DNA of 64,000 nt from Bacilli bacterium (GTDB taxonomy: Bacteria; Bacillota_I; Bacilli_A; RFN20; CAG-826). Made by a program: the position numbers and the translations under genes. The stretch is taken from the NCBI GenBank assembly GCA_024408335.1, contig JAKSVB010000001.1:231239-295238 (forward strand). Reading direction: 5' to 3'. The notes beneath the pieces were generated by a model. The model was not told where the DNA came from, did not search any database, and was given only the letters and a program-made list of their open reading frames with translations. This document shows positions 1 to 9,032 of the stretch, piece after piece (within the stretch, counting starts at the first letter, position 1; each line of letters starts with the position of its first letter).

Positions 1-4
1 AATA

Positions 5-36
5 GATCGTGGCGCTAAAAAAGCCACGGTCTTTTT
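5..36 (+). terminator. Rho-independent terminator of an upstream gene
   Basis: A 9-bp stem (5-13 with 23-31, one T-G wobble) with an A-rich loop is followed by five T. It ends a transcript entering from the left of the window and isolates the first ORF. Confidence 0.75.
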
Positions 37-93
37 AAAAAACGCCCTATTTGTTGGAAAATGGAAAGATAATAAAAACAAGGAGACAAATCA

Positions 94-366
94 ATGGCCG
101 AGTATAAAGTCCCAGAATACATATATGAAACCTATAATTACTCAATGAACCAAGGCAATATTTGGTTGTCGGGAAAGAATGTAAGCGACACCCCTCCGGC
201 GTTTTTTGTTGAGTCTGTCGAAGGGTTTTCAGATAAGAAAGTTAAAGTCCCAGAGAGCATTAAAACAAAAGAAGACCTAATCAGGTTTGTGCTTAAAAAT
301 TATACTGATGATTATCTCATCCAAATTGATGGAAAATTAGTGCTTAGAAAAGATTGGCAAAAATAG
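94..366 (+). CDS. Small hypothetical protein (90 aa)
   Basis: I do not recognise this family. The 90-residue product is soluble, with no signal peptide or membrane segment, and is rich in Tyr, Lys and Asp. The start is supported by an AGGAG ribosome-binding site about 8 bases before the ATG and by a terminator just upstream that makes it the first gene of its own transcript. It converges on the following lipoprotein gene with a 3-base gap between stop codons. Amino-acid composition and codon use look ordinary for the window, so I regard it as a real gene of unknown role. Confidence 0.65.
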   Translation: MAEYKVPEYIYETYNYSMNQGNIWLSGKNVSDTPPAFFVESVEGFSDKKVKVPESIKTKEDLIRFVLKNYTDDYLIQIDGKLVLRKDWQK

Positions 367-369
367 TCT

Positions 370-1485
370 TTATCGTGTTACACAAGAAAGCTGGAATTTG
401 ATTGACGCATCTTTTCCTTTTACGGTTTCTTGGCTGTTAACCAAATAAATATCGGTCCCTTTTTTCGCGTAAGCGCGATACGAGATATCTGAATCATAAT
501 CTATGGTTGCATCGACGATTAGGTCAGCGTAGTTTTTGACGACCAATTCGTCTCCAGAATAATCTTTATCAAAGCCTAAGTTATAGAGGCAGTTTGTGAA
601 TGTTTCGAATTGGTTAATATAGGTATCGTTTCCGCTGTTAACCCTATCTTTGTATTCGATGTTGTATTCAACCATTTTGTTATTGGACCATTTGGTTGAG
701 CATGTAGCTATTGGGAGTTGTGGTGTGGTTAGTTCGCCAGCAAAGCCAAGGCTTTCAATCATGGTTGAATTGAGCACTGTAGCAGCCACCTTATTGATGT
801 CTTCTTCTATCTTGCTTTTGGCGGCGTTACCTAAAAGAAGTTCTTTTACCTCAAACTTAAAGTCTACTGGCTTTTCCGCTTGTGTTCTCGAATCGACTAA
901 ATGGTCAATATCAAGGCGAAGGATGAAGTTTGTTTCTTTGTCCACGATTAAAGAGCCTTTTGAGGCGCTTTCCCAGCTCTCTTCGTTGCAATACTCCATG
1001 CAATTCCTGCCTAAAAACGTTGTTTCTCTGTTTAACGAGAAGCAGAAAGATTGACCTGCAAAGCATGAAACATAGGCTTGCCTATATAGTTCTTCTTGGT
1101 TGAGTTCCTCACAGACAAAACTTGAAAAAAGGCCATCGTCGTCTTTTGAGTAGAATAGTGATCCTTCGGGACTATTTTTAATGAAGAGGTCACGTCCATT
1201 GGACTCGCTTGTGTCAACAAACTTAACGTATTCGTTATAGCGGACAAAATTGAGGTTCTCCTTCTTGTCTCCCTTTTCGTATTCAAGGGCAACACTGTAT
1301 TGTTGGCCGAGCTTTTGATCGATCGAAAACGCTGAAGGGAAAGCGACGAGGTTTGGATCAATAAAAACGCTTTCGGAAGATGATTGTTCTTCGCTAGGTT
1401 TGCTTTCGTCTTTTGAGGTACAAGAAGGTACTAATAGCAAAGCTGAAGCGGCGATAAATGTTTTTAATAAGAGTCTAGTTTTCAT
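370..1485 (-). CDS. Hypothetical lipoprotein
   Basis: The 371-residue protein begins with a short basic stretch, a hydrophobic core and a lipobox ending VPSC, followed by a Ser/Glu-rich linker (about residues 23-40). It is therefore expected to be a lipid-anchored surface protein. The remaining mixed alpha/beta domain has scattered Cys residues and no motif I recognise. No Shine-Dalgarno is seen before the ATG. A TATAAT box on the minus strand (1499-1504) ends 13 bases upstream, so the leader would be very short. It is divergent from the MscS-like channel gene and shares a 177-base intergenic region with it. Function unknown. Confidence 0.75.
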   Translation of the reverse strand: MKTRLLLKTFIAASALLLVPSCTSKDESKPSEEQSSSESVFIDPNLVAFPSAFSIDQKLGQQYSVALEYEKGDKKENLNFVRYNEYVKFVDTSESNGRDLFIKNSPEGSLFYSKDDDGLFSSFVCEELNQEELYRQAYVSCFAGQSFCFSLNRETTFLGRNCMEYCNEESWESASKGSLIVDKETNFILRLDIDHLVDSRTQAEKPVDFKFEVKELLLGNAAKSKIEEDINKVAATVLNSTMIESLGFAGELTTPQLPIATCSTKWSNNKMVEYNIEYKDRVNSGNDTYINQFETFTNCLYNLGFDKDYSGDELVVKNYADLIVDATIDYDSDISYRAYAKKGTDIYLVNSQETVKGKDASIKFQLSCVTR

Positions 1486-1561
1486 AAGGCTAGATTAGAT
1501 TATATATGTAACGGCGTTCCATTCAACAAAAGGCAACGAAGGCAAAGACACAAAACGGATT

Positions 1562-1584
1562 TTTTGTATTTTAAACATACAAAA
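1562..1584. promoter_or_regulatory. Inverted repeat between divergent genes
   Basis: Perfect 8-bp arms TTTTGTAT (1562-1569) and ATACAAAA (1577-1584) flank a 7-base spacer. The repeat lies between the divergent lipoprotein and channel genes. It is not followed by a T tract in a useful place, so an operator is more likely than a terminator. The regulator is unknown. Confidence 0.35.
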
Positions 1585-1662
1585 TAGTGTTAATGAAGGC
1601 GTGCGTTTTTTGCGGTTTCGTATATACTAAAATTGATTATCTAACTTTGTTAGGAGAGTGCT

Positions 1663-4600
1663 ATGGCAAAGATAAGTAAGAAAACTAAAGAACGAATTGA
1701 AAAATCGAGTAAAAGCTACCGCAGAAAGAACGTAGCCACTATCAGCATTTTGGTAGGTGGTGCCGTTATTCTTTGTGCGTTCCTTGGATTTATGCAGAAC
1801 TATTCTGCAGAGCAAAGCCAAAAGAAGTCGTCTCAGAAGATTCTTGATGAAGTCACTGAGACAATGGAAATCAATGACAAAGCAGTCAAATCAATCACAT
1901 GGGAATTCAACGATCTCAACCAATCTACTCTCCAAACCCTTGGCACCTACATTACAACCGAGTTTAATAGTTTCTTTGGCGAAAACGCTGTAAGTAAGCC
2001 AGGCAAAGACCCACAAATCGAAATGAGTAAGTCATTTACCGTTCTTGCTGAAGAAATCGATTCTGACGGTGTTTTCGTTATTAACAAGACAGGCGACATC
2101 ATCCTCTCTTCAGAAAAAGAACTGATCAACCAAAAGATCACTGCTGTTTTTGGTGATGGATGCATTGAACGATTCACAGCCTACACCATTGATCAAACAA
2201 GCGGAGAAGTTACTGTTAACGGCACCGTTTCATATAGAGGCGAAAAGGTCTTCTCTCCAATAGAGCACAAAACAGAAAATGGAAGATTCTTCGGATACAG
2301 CACTTTCTTCTCTCAATCTAACGGAGTCGACTATTTCTTAATTAACAGAGTTGAATCGGCCCTTCTCGATACTGAGCTTTCTTCAATTAAGGAAATCTCA
2401 TCGGTTTTGGATGGAATCACCGTTGGAAAAACCGGCTTCCTTTTCGCTGTTGATTCAGAAACCAAGACATTCTCGTATTTCGACGATGGAAAAAATAAAT
2501 TAACTGGCACCGAATACCAATCAGCAGGTTTATCTGATAGCGCAGTAAGAGATTCGTATGTTGGATATCAAACAATCAAAGGAACCAAGTATTTCTGCCT
2601 TTCTCAAAAATATTCAAGTGAGACCTTTGGCGAATTCACAGTTATCGCAGCGGTTGTCGCCGCAGATGAAATCGTTGGCAAAATCGCAATGACTGTTGGC
2701 ATTTCATGCTTTGCCTTCGTTATTGTCGCCGCAATTGTCATTGGTTATGGAATGATCATTAGACGTGATATCGGCGACCACTCAATCCACATCGAAAACC
2801 AATACACAAACGACATCAAAGAAGAAAATTTAGATAACAAGATCAGATTCACCGACGAAGAGATTCAAGAGAGAGTGAAAATCAAAATCGATGACTCCAT
2901 CGAAAGAAAACAAGACATCCAATTAAGAAGAGTCAACATCGGAACCAGAAACGCCAAAGGCGTTCAATCATATTTCTCAACATATGTTGCTAAAAAGATT
3001 GCTCCGGTTATCGTTGTCGGTTCTGCCATCATTTTCGGTATTTCCTTCTTCTCACAGACCCTTATGTCTTACCAAGAGGCGATTACCGTTTCTGCAACTA
3101 GAATCACCGACGTTCAACAAATCATCAGAAACAACGAGGAAACAGATGCTTCTATCCGCGAATATATCTCAGACCAGTATCTTTCAAAGTCAAAGCTCAT
3201 CTCATACATGATCGAATCCAGCCCTGAAAGGATCCTCATGTACAACGAAAATGACTATGAGGTTTACGGAAAAGCCCTTTACGCTGATGAAAGCGATGAA
3301 GTTAAGGCAACCATCTCAGAGGAAGACTACATTCTCGAGAATTATGAAAAGTATTCCAAGAACGTACACCCTGTTGTTATTAGAAACGAAAAAGGCGAGA
3401 GAGATTACGCTAAAGACGATTATGGCAACGTAATCTACTCTGTTGGAAGAAGCGAAATGCTCGAGAAGATTTGCGAGCTCAACAACCTCAAGTCGATTTC
3501 AATTTATAACGACCAAGGCTACGTTATCGCAACAAATACAGATTATTGGTACGAAGCCATCACAAACGATCCTTCATCAAGACTCCACCCACTTAACGAC
3601 ATTATCGACAGCAAAACGAATTTCGTAGTTGAGGATGTCGACTTTGGCGAAGACGAAACCGCTAGCAAGCAGTTCATCGCCTATGCTCAGTATTATTACA
3701 CATACCAAGCTCCTGATGGCAGAACCGCATTCGCAAGCCAAGCCGAATACAAAAACCAAACAGCAGCAAACCCTATCACCAGACACCGCTCCGTTGTTCA
3801 AATTGAAATAGGAATCGATGACTTCAGAGAGCTATTTGAAGTCACAAGAATCGGCTACGTCTTGAATAACATGCACGTTTCTGGCGATGATTCTTTCTTC
3901 ATCGCCTTTGATTCAAGCGACGAACACCGCTGCGTGTATTCGCCAGTTCCAACCTCGATTGGTAAAACAGCAGCCGATCTTGGACTTGATTCAAAGATGT
4001 TCAAGCTCGCCGGTACATTCAATGGATTCATCACCGTTAATGGTGTTGAGTATTATCAATCGTTGTCATTGATTGGCGACTATTATTTCGGCGCTACAAT
4101 CCCAACTTCATCAATCAACTCAAGCAGAAATCAGAATTCCTTATACACCTTGTTATTCTCCGTCGTTTTCATCCTTATTGCCTCTTCCTTCTATACAATT
4201 TCTAGCGATAAGGCAGACAAAGAATATGTCGACTTCTTAAAGGGAAAGCAAATCAAGGAAGACACAGAAAAGAACTCCTTCTTCATCAAGACTGCTTCAG
4301 GTACGACAAAAACCAGCAGCGCTTCCTCAAGATACAAGAAGATCTTATGGAGAAATAAGACTGTTGAACAAAAGCTTAACGCCATTCTTATGGGTTACCT
4401 TTTCGCAGCATCCCTTATCATCGGCATCGTATTATTGAACGTCATCATCACAAGAGATCAGGATTCAATATTCACATACATCTTCTCTGGCGAATGGGAC
4501 AGGGGGCTCAACATCTTCTCAATAACCGCGGCAATGATGGTCATCGTTCTTATCATTGCAGCATCGAACCTTATCAGAGTTCTCGTTAAGTCGTTCTGTT

Positions 4601-5367
4601 CATCGCTTGGTGCTAGAGTTGAAACGCTTGGCAACTTATTCATATCAATCGCTAAATACGGAGGCACAATTGGAGGTGCCTTCTACTGCCTCTACTTATT
4701 TGGATTTGATACGACTTCACTTCTTACCTCGGCAGGTATTCTTACAATCGTCGTTGGTTTAGGTTCCCAAAGCCTCATCAGCGATATTATTGCAGGTATG
4801 TTCATCGTCTTCGAAGGCGAATTCAGAGTCGGCGATATCGTTACCATTGGAGACTTCCGTGGACAAGTCCTTGAAATTGGTCTTAGAACCACAAAAATCA
4901 TGGACATCTCTAACAACATCAAGATTTTCAATAACGCATCTATATCGGGCGTCCTTAACATGACCAAAGAATCGTCATTTGCTTTCGTCACTGTTGGAGT
5001 CGAGTATGGCGAATCTCTTGAAAGAGTTGAAGCGGTTCTCGCTAAAGGATTCCCAGAGATCAAAAAGAAGCTTCCTGCTATCGTTGAAGGACCATTCTAC
5101 AAAGGCGTCCTTGAACTCAATACAAGCTCAGTCGATCTTGGCATCGTTGCAAAGTGTGCTGAAGAAGACAGAGTCCAACTTGCTAGAGACCTCAATAGAG
5201 AAATCTTCATTCTCTTTGGCAAGAACAACATTAACATTCCATTCCCACAAGTTACTGTTTCGTATCTAGATGAGAAGGAACATCAAGACGCTACAAAGAG
5301 CGAAATCGCAAGAAGCAAAGCATGCCTCGAAGAGGGCAAAACCATCGCGGAATGCGAAGGTGAATAA
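1663..5367 (+). CDS. Large sensor-fused MscS-family mechanosensitive channel
   Basis: This 1,234-residue membrane protein ends in an MscS core. The pore-lining helix and start of the beta domain run at about residues 999-1063 (GSQSLISDIIAG, then FEGEFRVGDIVTIG). Ahead of it are two tandem extracytoplasmic segments of roughly 300-380 residues. Each is bracketed by membrane helices, at about 24-43 and 341-366, then 446-468 and 829-846. Further helices near 907-930 and 951-975 lead into the channel. The ectodomains look like Cache-type ligand sensors, but that is inference. MscS proteins normally release solutes on membrane tension; the paired ectodomains suggest gating by an external ligand as well. 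The start is set by AGGAG 7 bases before the ATG. The degV-like gene follows after 17 bases, probably co-transcribed. Confidence 0.85.
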   Translation: MAKISKKTKERIEKSSKSYRRKNVATISILVGGAVILCAFLGFMQNYSAEQSQKKSSQKILDEVTETMEINDKAVKSITWEFNDLNQSTLQTLGTYITTEFNSFFGENAVSKPGKDPQIEMSKSFTVLAEEIDSDGVFVINKTGDIILSSEKELINQKITAVFGDGCIERFTAYTIDQTSGEVTVNGTVSYRGEKVFSPIEHKTENGRFFGYSTFFSQSNGVDYFLINRVESALLDTELSSIKEISSVLDGITVGKTGFLFAVDSETKTFSYFDDGKNKLTGTEYQSAGLSDSAVRDSYVGYQTIKGTKYFCLSQKYSSETFGEFTVIAAVVAADEIVGKIAMTVGISCFAFVIVAAIVIGYGMIIRRDIGDHSIHIENQYTNDIKEENLDNKIRFTDEEIQERVKIKIDDSIERKQDIQLRRVNIGTRNAKGVQSYFSTYVAKKIAPVIVVGSAIIFGISFFSQTLMSYQEAITVSATRITDVQQIIRNNEETDASIREYISDQYLSKSKLISYMIESSPERILMYNENDYEVYGKALYADESDEVKATISEEDYILENYEKYSKNVHPVVIRNEKGERDYAKDDYGNVIYSVGRSEMLEKICELNNLKSISIYNDQGYVIATNTDYWYEAITNDPSSRLHPLNDIIDSKTNFVVEDVDFGEDETASKQFIAYAQYYYTYQAPDGRTAFASQAEYKNQTAANPITRHRSVVQIEIGIDDFRELFEVTRIGYVLNNMHVSGDDSFFIAFDSSDEHRCVYSPVPTSIGKTAADLGLDSKMFKLAGTFNGFITVNGVEYYQSLSLIGDYYFGATIPTSSINSSRNQNSLYTLLFSVVFILIASSFYTISSDKADKEYVDFLKGKQIKEDTEKNSFFIKTASGTTKTSSASSRYKKILWRNKTVEQKLNAILMGYLFAASLIIGIVLLNVIITRDQDSIFTYIFSGEWDRGLNIFSITAAMMVIVLIIAASNLIRVLVKSFCSSLGARVETLGNLFISIAKYGGTIGGAFYCLYLFGFDTTSLLTSAGILTIVVGLGSQSLISDIIAGMFIVFEGEFRVGDIVTIGDFRGQVLEIGLRTTKIMDISNNIKIFNNASISGVLNMTKESSFAFVTVGVEYGESLERVEAVLAKGFPEIKKKLPAIVEGPFYKGVLELNTSSVDLGIVAKCAEEDRVQLARDLNREIFILFGKNNINIPFPQVTVSYLDEKEHQDATKSEIARSKACLEEGKTIAECEGE

Positions 5368-5384
5368 TAGGAGGGGAAACGACT

Positions 5385-6278
5385 ATGAGAAACATTAGAA
5401 TCATGACAGACTCCTGTGCTGACCTACCAGTCAGTTACCAGGAAGAAAAGAACATCGCCGTAATCAACTTCTCCATTTACCTTAATGGCCAAGAAATCTA
5501 TGTCGACCCAGCTTGGAGCAACATCTCTAGCGCTTCGCTTTATGGCTTCCTCCGTAAAGGAGTTAGAGTTTGGACCCTTCCTGCAACTCTCCACGAAATC
5601 AGAACAAGAATGAGAGAGGTTTTAGAAGAAGGAAGCGACATCATCTACATTGGAACATCGGAAAGACAATCAACCACTGTTACCAAAGCAAGAAGAGTCG
5701 CTAAATCACTTCAAAAGGATTTCCCTGATGCAAGAATCGCAATCGTGGATAGCCTTAACGCATCTATTGGCATCACCTTATGTGTCAAACACGCAGTCGA
5801 ATGTCTAGAAAAAGGAATGGATTTTGACGAAATCGTTGCCTCAACTGAAGCAATGAGAAACAACGTCATCCAATTCGCAACAGTTGACACTTTGACATAT
5901 CTTTCAAAAGCCAACAAAATCAACGCAAGAAGTGCTGCGCTTGGCAACTTGTTCAAGGTCAAACCAATTCTCATTTCTGATGCTCTTGGCAACCAAACCG
6001 CTATGAGCAGAGTTAAAGGGCGTGAGAATAGCATTAACGAAATCGTAAGACTATTCTTAGAAAACATAGTTGAACCAGAAAACCAAGTTATCTATATCAT
6101 TCATGGTGACGATGCTGCTGTTGCCAAAACCGTCAAAGATAAACTTAAGCAGTCAGGCGTGACTTTCAAAGGAATCGAGACCATTTGTATTGGTGCGGTA
6201 GTCGGAGTCACAACCGGACCTGGTATGGTTGGTTTATTTGGACTTGGAAAAGAAGTCACATTTAAGGCTGAAGAATAA
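5385..6278 (+). CDS. DegV family fatty-acid-binding protein
   Basis: The 297-residue protein has the DegV opening (IMTDSCADLP), the conserved GTSERQSTT-like lipid headgroup region near residues 85-100 and the C-terminal GPGMVGLFG stretch. DegV/FakB proteins bind a fatty acid, and in Firmicutes they present it to the kinase FakA for incorporation of exogenous fatty acids into membrane lipid. No fakA is in this window, so the partner must be elsewhere. It has a strong GAGGGG ribosome-binding site, sits 17 bases after the channel gene and overlaps the next small gene by one base, which suggests an operon. Confidence 0.88.
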   Translation: MRNIRIMTDSCADLPVSYQEEKNIAVINFSIYLNGQEIYVDPAWSNISSASLYGFLRKGVRVWTLPATLHEIRTRMREVLEEGSDIIYIGTSERQSTTVTKARRVAKSLQKDFPDARIAIVDSLNASIGITLCVKHAVECLEKGMDFDEIVASTEAMRNNVIQFATVDTLTYLSKANKINARSAALGNLFKVKPILISDALGNQTAMSRVKGRENSINEIVRLFLENIVEPENQVIYIIHGDDAAVAKTVKDKLKQSGVTFKGIETICIGAVVGVTTGPGMVGLFGLGKEVTFKAEE

Positions 6279-6553
6279 TGAAAAGTCTTCTCTTCCTTTT
6301 GGCGTTACCTCTTATGGCGGCTCCAGCAGCCGTTTCTTTTGAGGCACAGGAGAATGAGGTTATTCTCTCTCCTATGATGGCTGCAAAGGAAGACGAGAAG
6401 GAAGAAGATCCAGCCGTTGGTGCGTGGATTGGAGGAGGACTTGTAACTGCTGCAGGAATTGGGGCAGGAGTCACGGTTTTCAATAACAAAAACCGCGTAA
6501 TGAACGAGCCTCGCAAAGAAAAGAAAAAGAAAGATAAGCAGGATTTGCAGTAA
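6278..6553 (+). CDS. Small secreted/membrane protein with basic tail
   Basis: The 91-residue protein has a hydrophobic N-terminal segment resembling a signal peptide (to about residue 20), an acidic patch (EDEKEED), a Gly/Ala-rich membrane helix (about residues 47-70) and a very basic Lys-rich tail. Its ATG shares one base with the stop of the DegV gene, indicating translational coupling. The topology suggests a short external loop and a cytoplasmic basic tail. I do not recognise the family. It ends about 65 bases before a convergent ferredoxin-like membrane gene. Confidence 0.6.
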   Translation: MKSLLFLLALPLMAAPAAVSFEAQENEVILSPMMAAKEDEKEEDPAVGAWIGGGLVTAAGIGAGVTVFNNKNRVMNEPRKEKKKKDKQDLQ

Positions 6554-6617
6554 AAACATCAACCCTTAAATAGTTTTACAAAAGATGCCGCAAGCTTCGT
6601 TATGAAGCCATAATGGT

Positions 6618-7628
6618 TTATAAGACAAAATTAACAACTACGATGACTGCGATTAAAGCGGCTATCATGACAATAGGTAAAACGATATTCTTAAGGATTT
6701 TTACTGATTTCTTTTCTTTAACTATAACGTCAGTTGGTTCTTGAACGACCTTTTCGCCATGAATCTCTTTGAGGATGTTTTTGAAATCGATCGCATGGAA
6801 TGCGCATGATTTTTGGCATTCGCCACACATGATGCATTCATGATCGCCGACTTTCTTGACGTCCATTTTGCATTCGCTTACGCACTTGCCACAGTTTTTG
6901 CAGTTCTCTTCAATGACCTCGACACCTAAGATTGAGAACTTATTAAATAATCCAAATAACGCGCCGAGAGGGCAAAGGAACCTACAGAAAAATCTGTAAA
7001 TGAAGACCGATGCGACAATGACCGCGACCATCACGAAGAACTTCCACGTGAATAGCGATCCTAAGTTATCAAGAAGGAAACCTTTACTAGGGTTTGATAA
7101 TAAGAATAACGACGCCTCAAACGTTCCAACAGGACATACGTATTTGCAGAACGTAGGGACACCGGTGTTCATGAAAATGCCATAGCCCAAAGGAACTCCT
7201 ATGACGAGGACAAGAAGAAGTAAGTATTTGAAATAGCTTAAGACTCTTGTGACTTTGCTTTTCTTAAGTTTTGGAGTCTTGATTTTGTATGCGAGTTCTT
7301 GGAGAAGCCCGGCAGGGCAAAGCCATCCACACATGGTTCTTCCTAGAATAACAGCTTCAAGAAGGATGATGCCAAGAACGTATGCAGGCCATGTTGCTCC
7401 GCTTTCGCTTAAGGCAGCTTGAAGAGAACCGATTGGACACGCTCCTATTGCGCCAGGGCAGGAATAGCAGTTCATGCCAGGAACGCAAACTGACTTTGAG
7501 TCGCCTTTAAAAATGTTTCCAGTGATGAAGCCCTTGATATTCGCGTTATATAAAAGAGCCGCGTATATTTGAATCAGCCTTCTCTTAGTCGGCATTATCT
7601 TCGAAAAGAATTCTTTGATCTTGCTCAT
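6618..7628 (-). CDS. 4Fe-4S polyferredoxin membrane protein (NapH/CcoG-like)
   Basis: This 336-residue membrane protein carries four membrane-proximal cysteine motifs of the NapH type: CYSCPGAIGACP, CGWLCPAG, CKYVCPVG and CRFLCPLG. These are followed by a two-cluster ferredoxin domain (CKNCGKCVSEC and CIMCGECQKSC, about residues 240-275) and a single C-terminal helix. Such proteins pass electrons across or along the membrane. Upstream in the same orientation are a small CxxC membrane protein and a TlpA-like thioredoxin lipoprotein, with 1-base and 5-base gaps. The set looks like one operon delivering reducing equivalents to an extracytoplasmic thiol protein. The exact electron donor is not visible. 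Confidence 0.85.
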   Translation of the reverse strand: MSKIKEFFSKIMPTKRRLIQIYAALLYNANIKGFITGNIFKGDSKSVCVPGMNCYSCPGAIGACPIGSLQAALSESGATWPAYVLGIILLEAVILGRTMCGWLCPAGLLQELAYKIKTPKLKKSKVTRVLSYFKYLLLLVLVIGVPLGYGIFMNTGVPTFCKYVCPVGTFEASLFLLSNPSKGFLLDNLGSLFTWKFFVMVAVIVASVFIYRFFCRFLCPLGALFGLFNKFSILGVEVIEENCKNCGKCVSECKMDVKKVGDHECIMCGECQKSCAFHAIDFKNILKEIHGEKVVQEPTDVIVKEKKSVKILKNIVLPIVMIAALIAVIVVVNFVL

Positions 7629-7629
7629 A

Positions 7630-8265
7630 CTAACCTATTCCTATGCATTCTAAGCAGATCATAGTGGCTTTGGATAAAACCATACCTGCTTGTTTGTTTA
7701 AGACACCAATAACGATGAACGTTAAGGCAACAAGAATGACGCCTGCTCTTACTCCATTAACTATCATTCTTTCTTTCTTGCTTTTGGTTTTTGCTTCTTT
7801 TGGCTTTGGAGCCGTAACAAAAGCGGCTCTAACAAGAGAAGCGACAAGAAGGATTATTACAAAAGGCAAAAGATAATACATGAAAGCCAAGAAGTCTTTG
7901 TTGTACTCATATGAGAAATGTTTCTTTTGGACTAAGTAACCGATGGTGAACACTGCGCAAGCAAGGATAAGAACGAGATAGGCAATGTTGATTATGAAAT
8001 ATGTCTTTTCTGACACGATTTTCTTAAAATACCTTGTTTTTGCAGGTGTTTTTTTCGTTTCTGACTTAGTAAACATGGAAATTACGAAGACAACAGCCCA
8101 AAGAATAACAATAGCGAGGATTTGCAAAAACACCTTTGCTATTAGCTTTTTTGTGTAATGGCTGTTAAGCCTTATTGCTTGAATAATAAAGAGCAAGCCT
8201 AAAACGACCGTAAGAACGGCTAATACGATGTTGATTATCTTGTTGAAGAGCTTGTTCTTAATCAT
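7630..8265 (-). CDS. Multi-pass membrane protein ending in a CD1871A-like CxxC motif
   Basis: The 211-residue protein has about five hydrophobic segments and ends in SKATMICLECIGIG, with C204-x2-C207. As I recall, this tail matches the C-terminal signature of the short CD1871A family of CxxC proteins, which are found beside polyferredoxin and thioredoxin genes. Here the signature is attached to a much longer membrane part. It sits between the TlpA-like lipoprotein and the polyferredoxin with almost no intergenic space, so the three are surely co-transcribed. A role in relaying electrons between the polyferredoxin and the extracytoplasmic thioredoxin is inference from this context. Confidence 0.7.
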   Translation of the reverse strand: MIKNKLFNKIINIVLAVLTVVLGLLFIIQAIRLNSHYTKKLIAKVFLQILAIVILWAVVFVISMFTKSETKKTPAKTRYFKKIVSEKTYFIINIAYLVLILACAVFTIGYLVQKKHFSYEYNKDFLAFMYYLLPFVIILLVASLVRAAFVTAPKPKEAKTKSKKERMIVNGVRAGVILVALTFIVIGVLNKQAGMVLSKATMICLECIGIG

Positions 8266-8270
8266 CTTGC

Positions 8271-8888
8271 CTACATGTATAAGTTTATCGCATTAACTAT
8301 GGCTTTGTTCCATTGTGATTCTGTCATGCTGCCGGTGATTGCTTCTCCTAATTGGTGGCCATGCTCATCGATAAAGATGGAATATGGAATGTATTCGGTA
8401 CTTGCGATGAAGTTTCTTAGACCGGCGCAAGGATAGAGACTAGGATAGGTAACGCCTGTTTGTTTAACGATTGCGTCAGCCTGAGTCTTCTTATTTGGAA
8501 GGAGGTCTCCGGTGCTTGGGTCGAAAATGTCGCTTAGAACGCCTACAACTTGGAAATCGACTTCTGCAAAATACCTATGGAATTCTCCCAAATATGGCAT
8601 TTCTTTAACGCAAGGACCGCAGAAAGTGCCCCAAAGATTCAAAAGAGTTAGTTTTCCAGCAAATAAAGTTTGGTCATATGTTTTGCCATCAAGACCTTGG
8701 GTTGTGAATTCTCCAACAACTTGTGTGAGTCCTTCGCATTTGTCTTTGCGGCTAACTGAAGCTGTAGGGTTCTCTGGTATTGAAGGAGCCAAGGAGGTTG
8801 ATGATTGATCGTCCTCGACTTCATAGAAGTTACAGCTAGTGCAAATTAGTGCTGCCATTAATAACGCTGATAATCTAAGTTTTTTCAT
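8271..8888 (-). CDS. TlpA-like thioredoxin-fold lipoprotein
   Basis: The 205-residue protein has an N-terminal export signal with a probable lipidated Cys19 (the -3 residue is unusual for a lipobox), a Ser/Pro-rich spacer and a TlpA/ResA-type redoxin domain. The active site is WGTFCGPC (C90-x2-C93), and the cis-Pro region YIPYSIF lies near the C-terminus. It should act outside the membrane as a thiol-disulfide reductase or oxidoreductase. An AGGAGG site lies before the start. It is the first gene of the operon with the CxxC membrane protein and the polyferredoxin, which could supply its electrons. Confidence 0.85.
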   Translation of the reverse strand: MKKLRLSALLMAALICTSCNFYEVEDDQSSTSLAPSIPENPTASVSRKDKCEGLTQVVGEFTTQGLDGKTYDQTLFAGKLTLLNLWGTFCGPCVKEMPYLGEFHRYFAEVDFQVVGVLSDIFDPSTGDLLPNKKTQADAIVKQTGVTYPSLYPCAGLRNFIASTEYIPYSIFIDEHGHQLGEAITGSMTESQWNKAIVNAINLYM

Positions 8889-8965
8889 TTTTGAAGTCCT
8901 CCTGAAAATATTTTTTATATAAACTCACAAAAAGAAGGAATTTGCACTTGTTAATTTTGAATTAT

Positions 8966-8990
8966 GAAAAGAAAAGTGCCCTAAAGGCAC
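8966..8990 (-). terminator. Terminator after the TetR gene
   Basis: Arms GTGCC (8976-8980) and GGCAC (8986-8990) are followed on the minus strand by a T-rich run (8966-8975). It separates the TetR transcript from the thioredoxin/polyferredoxin operon. Confidence 0.65.
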
Positions 8991-9032
8991 AGTTATTGAT
9001 ACTCATCTGTCAATTTCTAATGGGTTATTAGC

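Noticed and set aside
650..1054. 134-codon plus-strand ORF inside the lipoprotein gene
   Set aside because: It is antisense to a well-supported lipoprotein gene, has no ribosome-binding site and low-complexity hydrophobic sequence; a shadow frame.
4692..5063. 123-codon minus-strand ORF inside the MscS gene
   Set aside because: Antisense to the most conserved part of the channel domain, with no translation signal.
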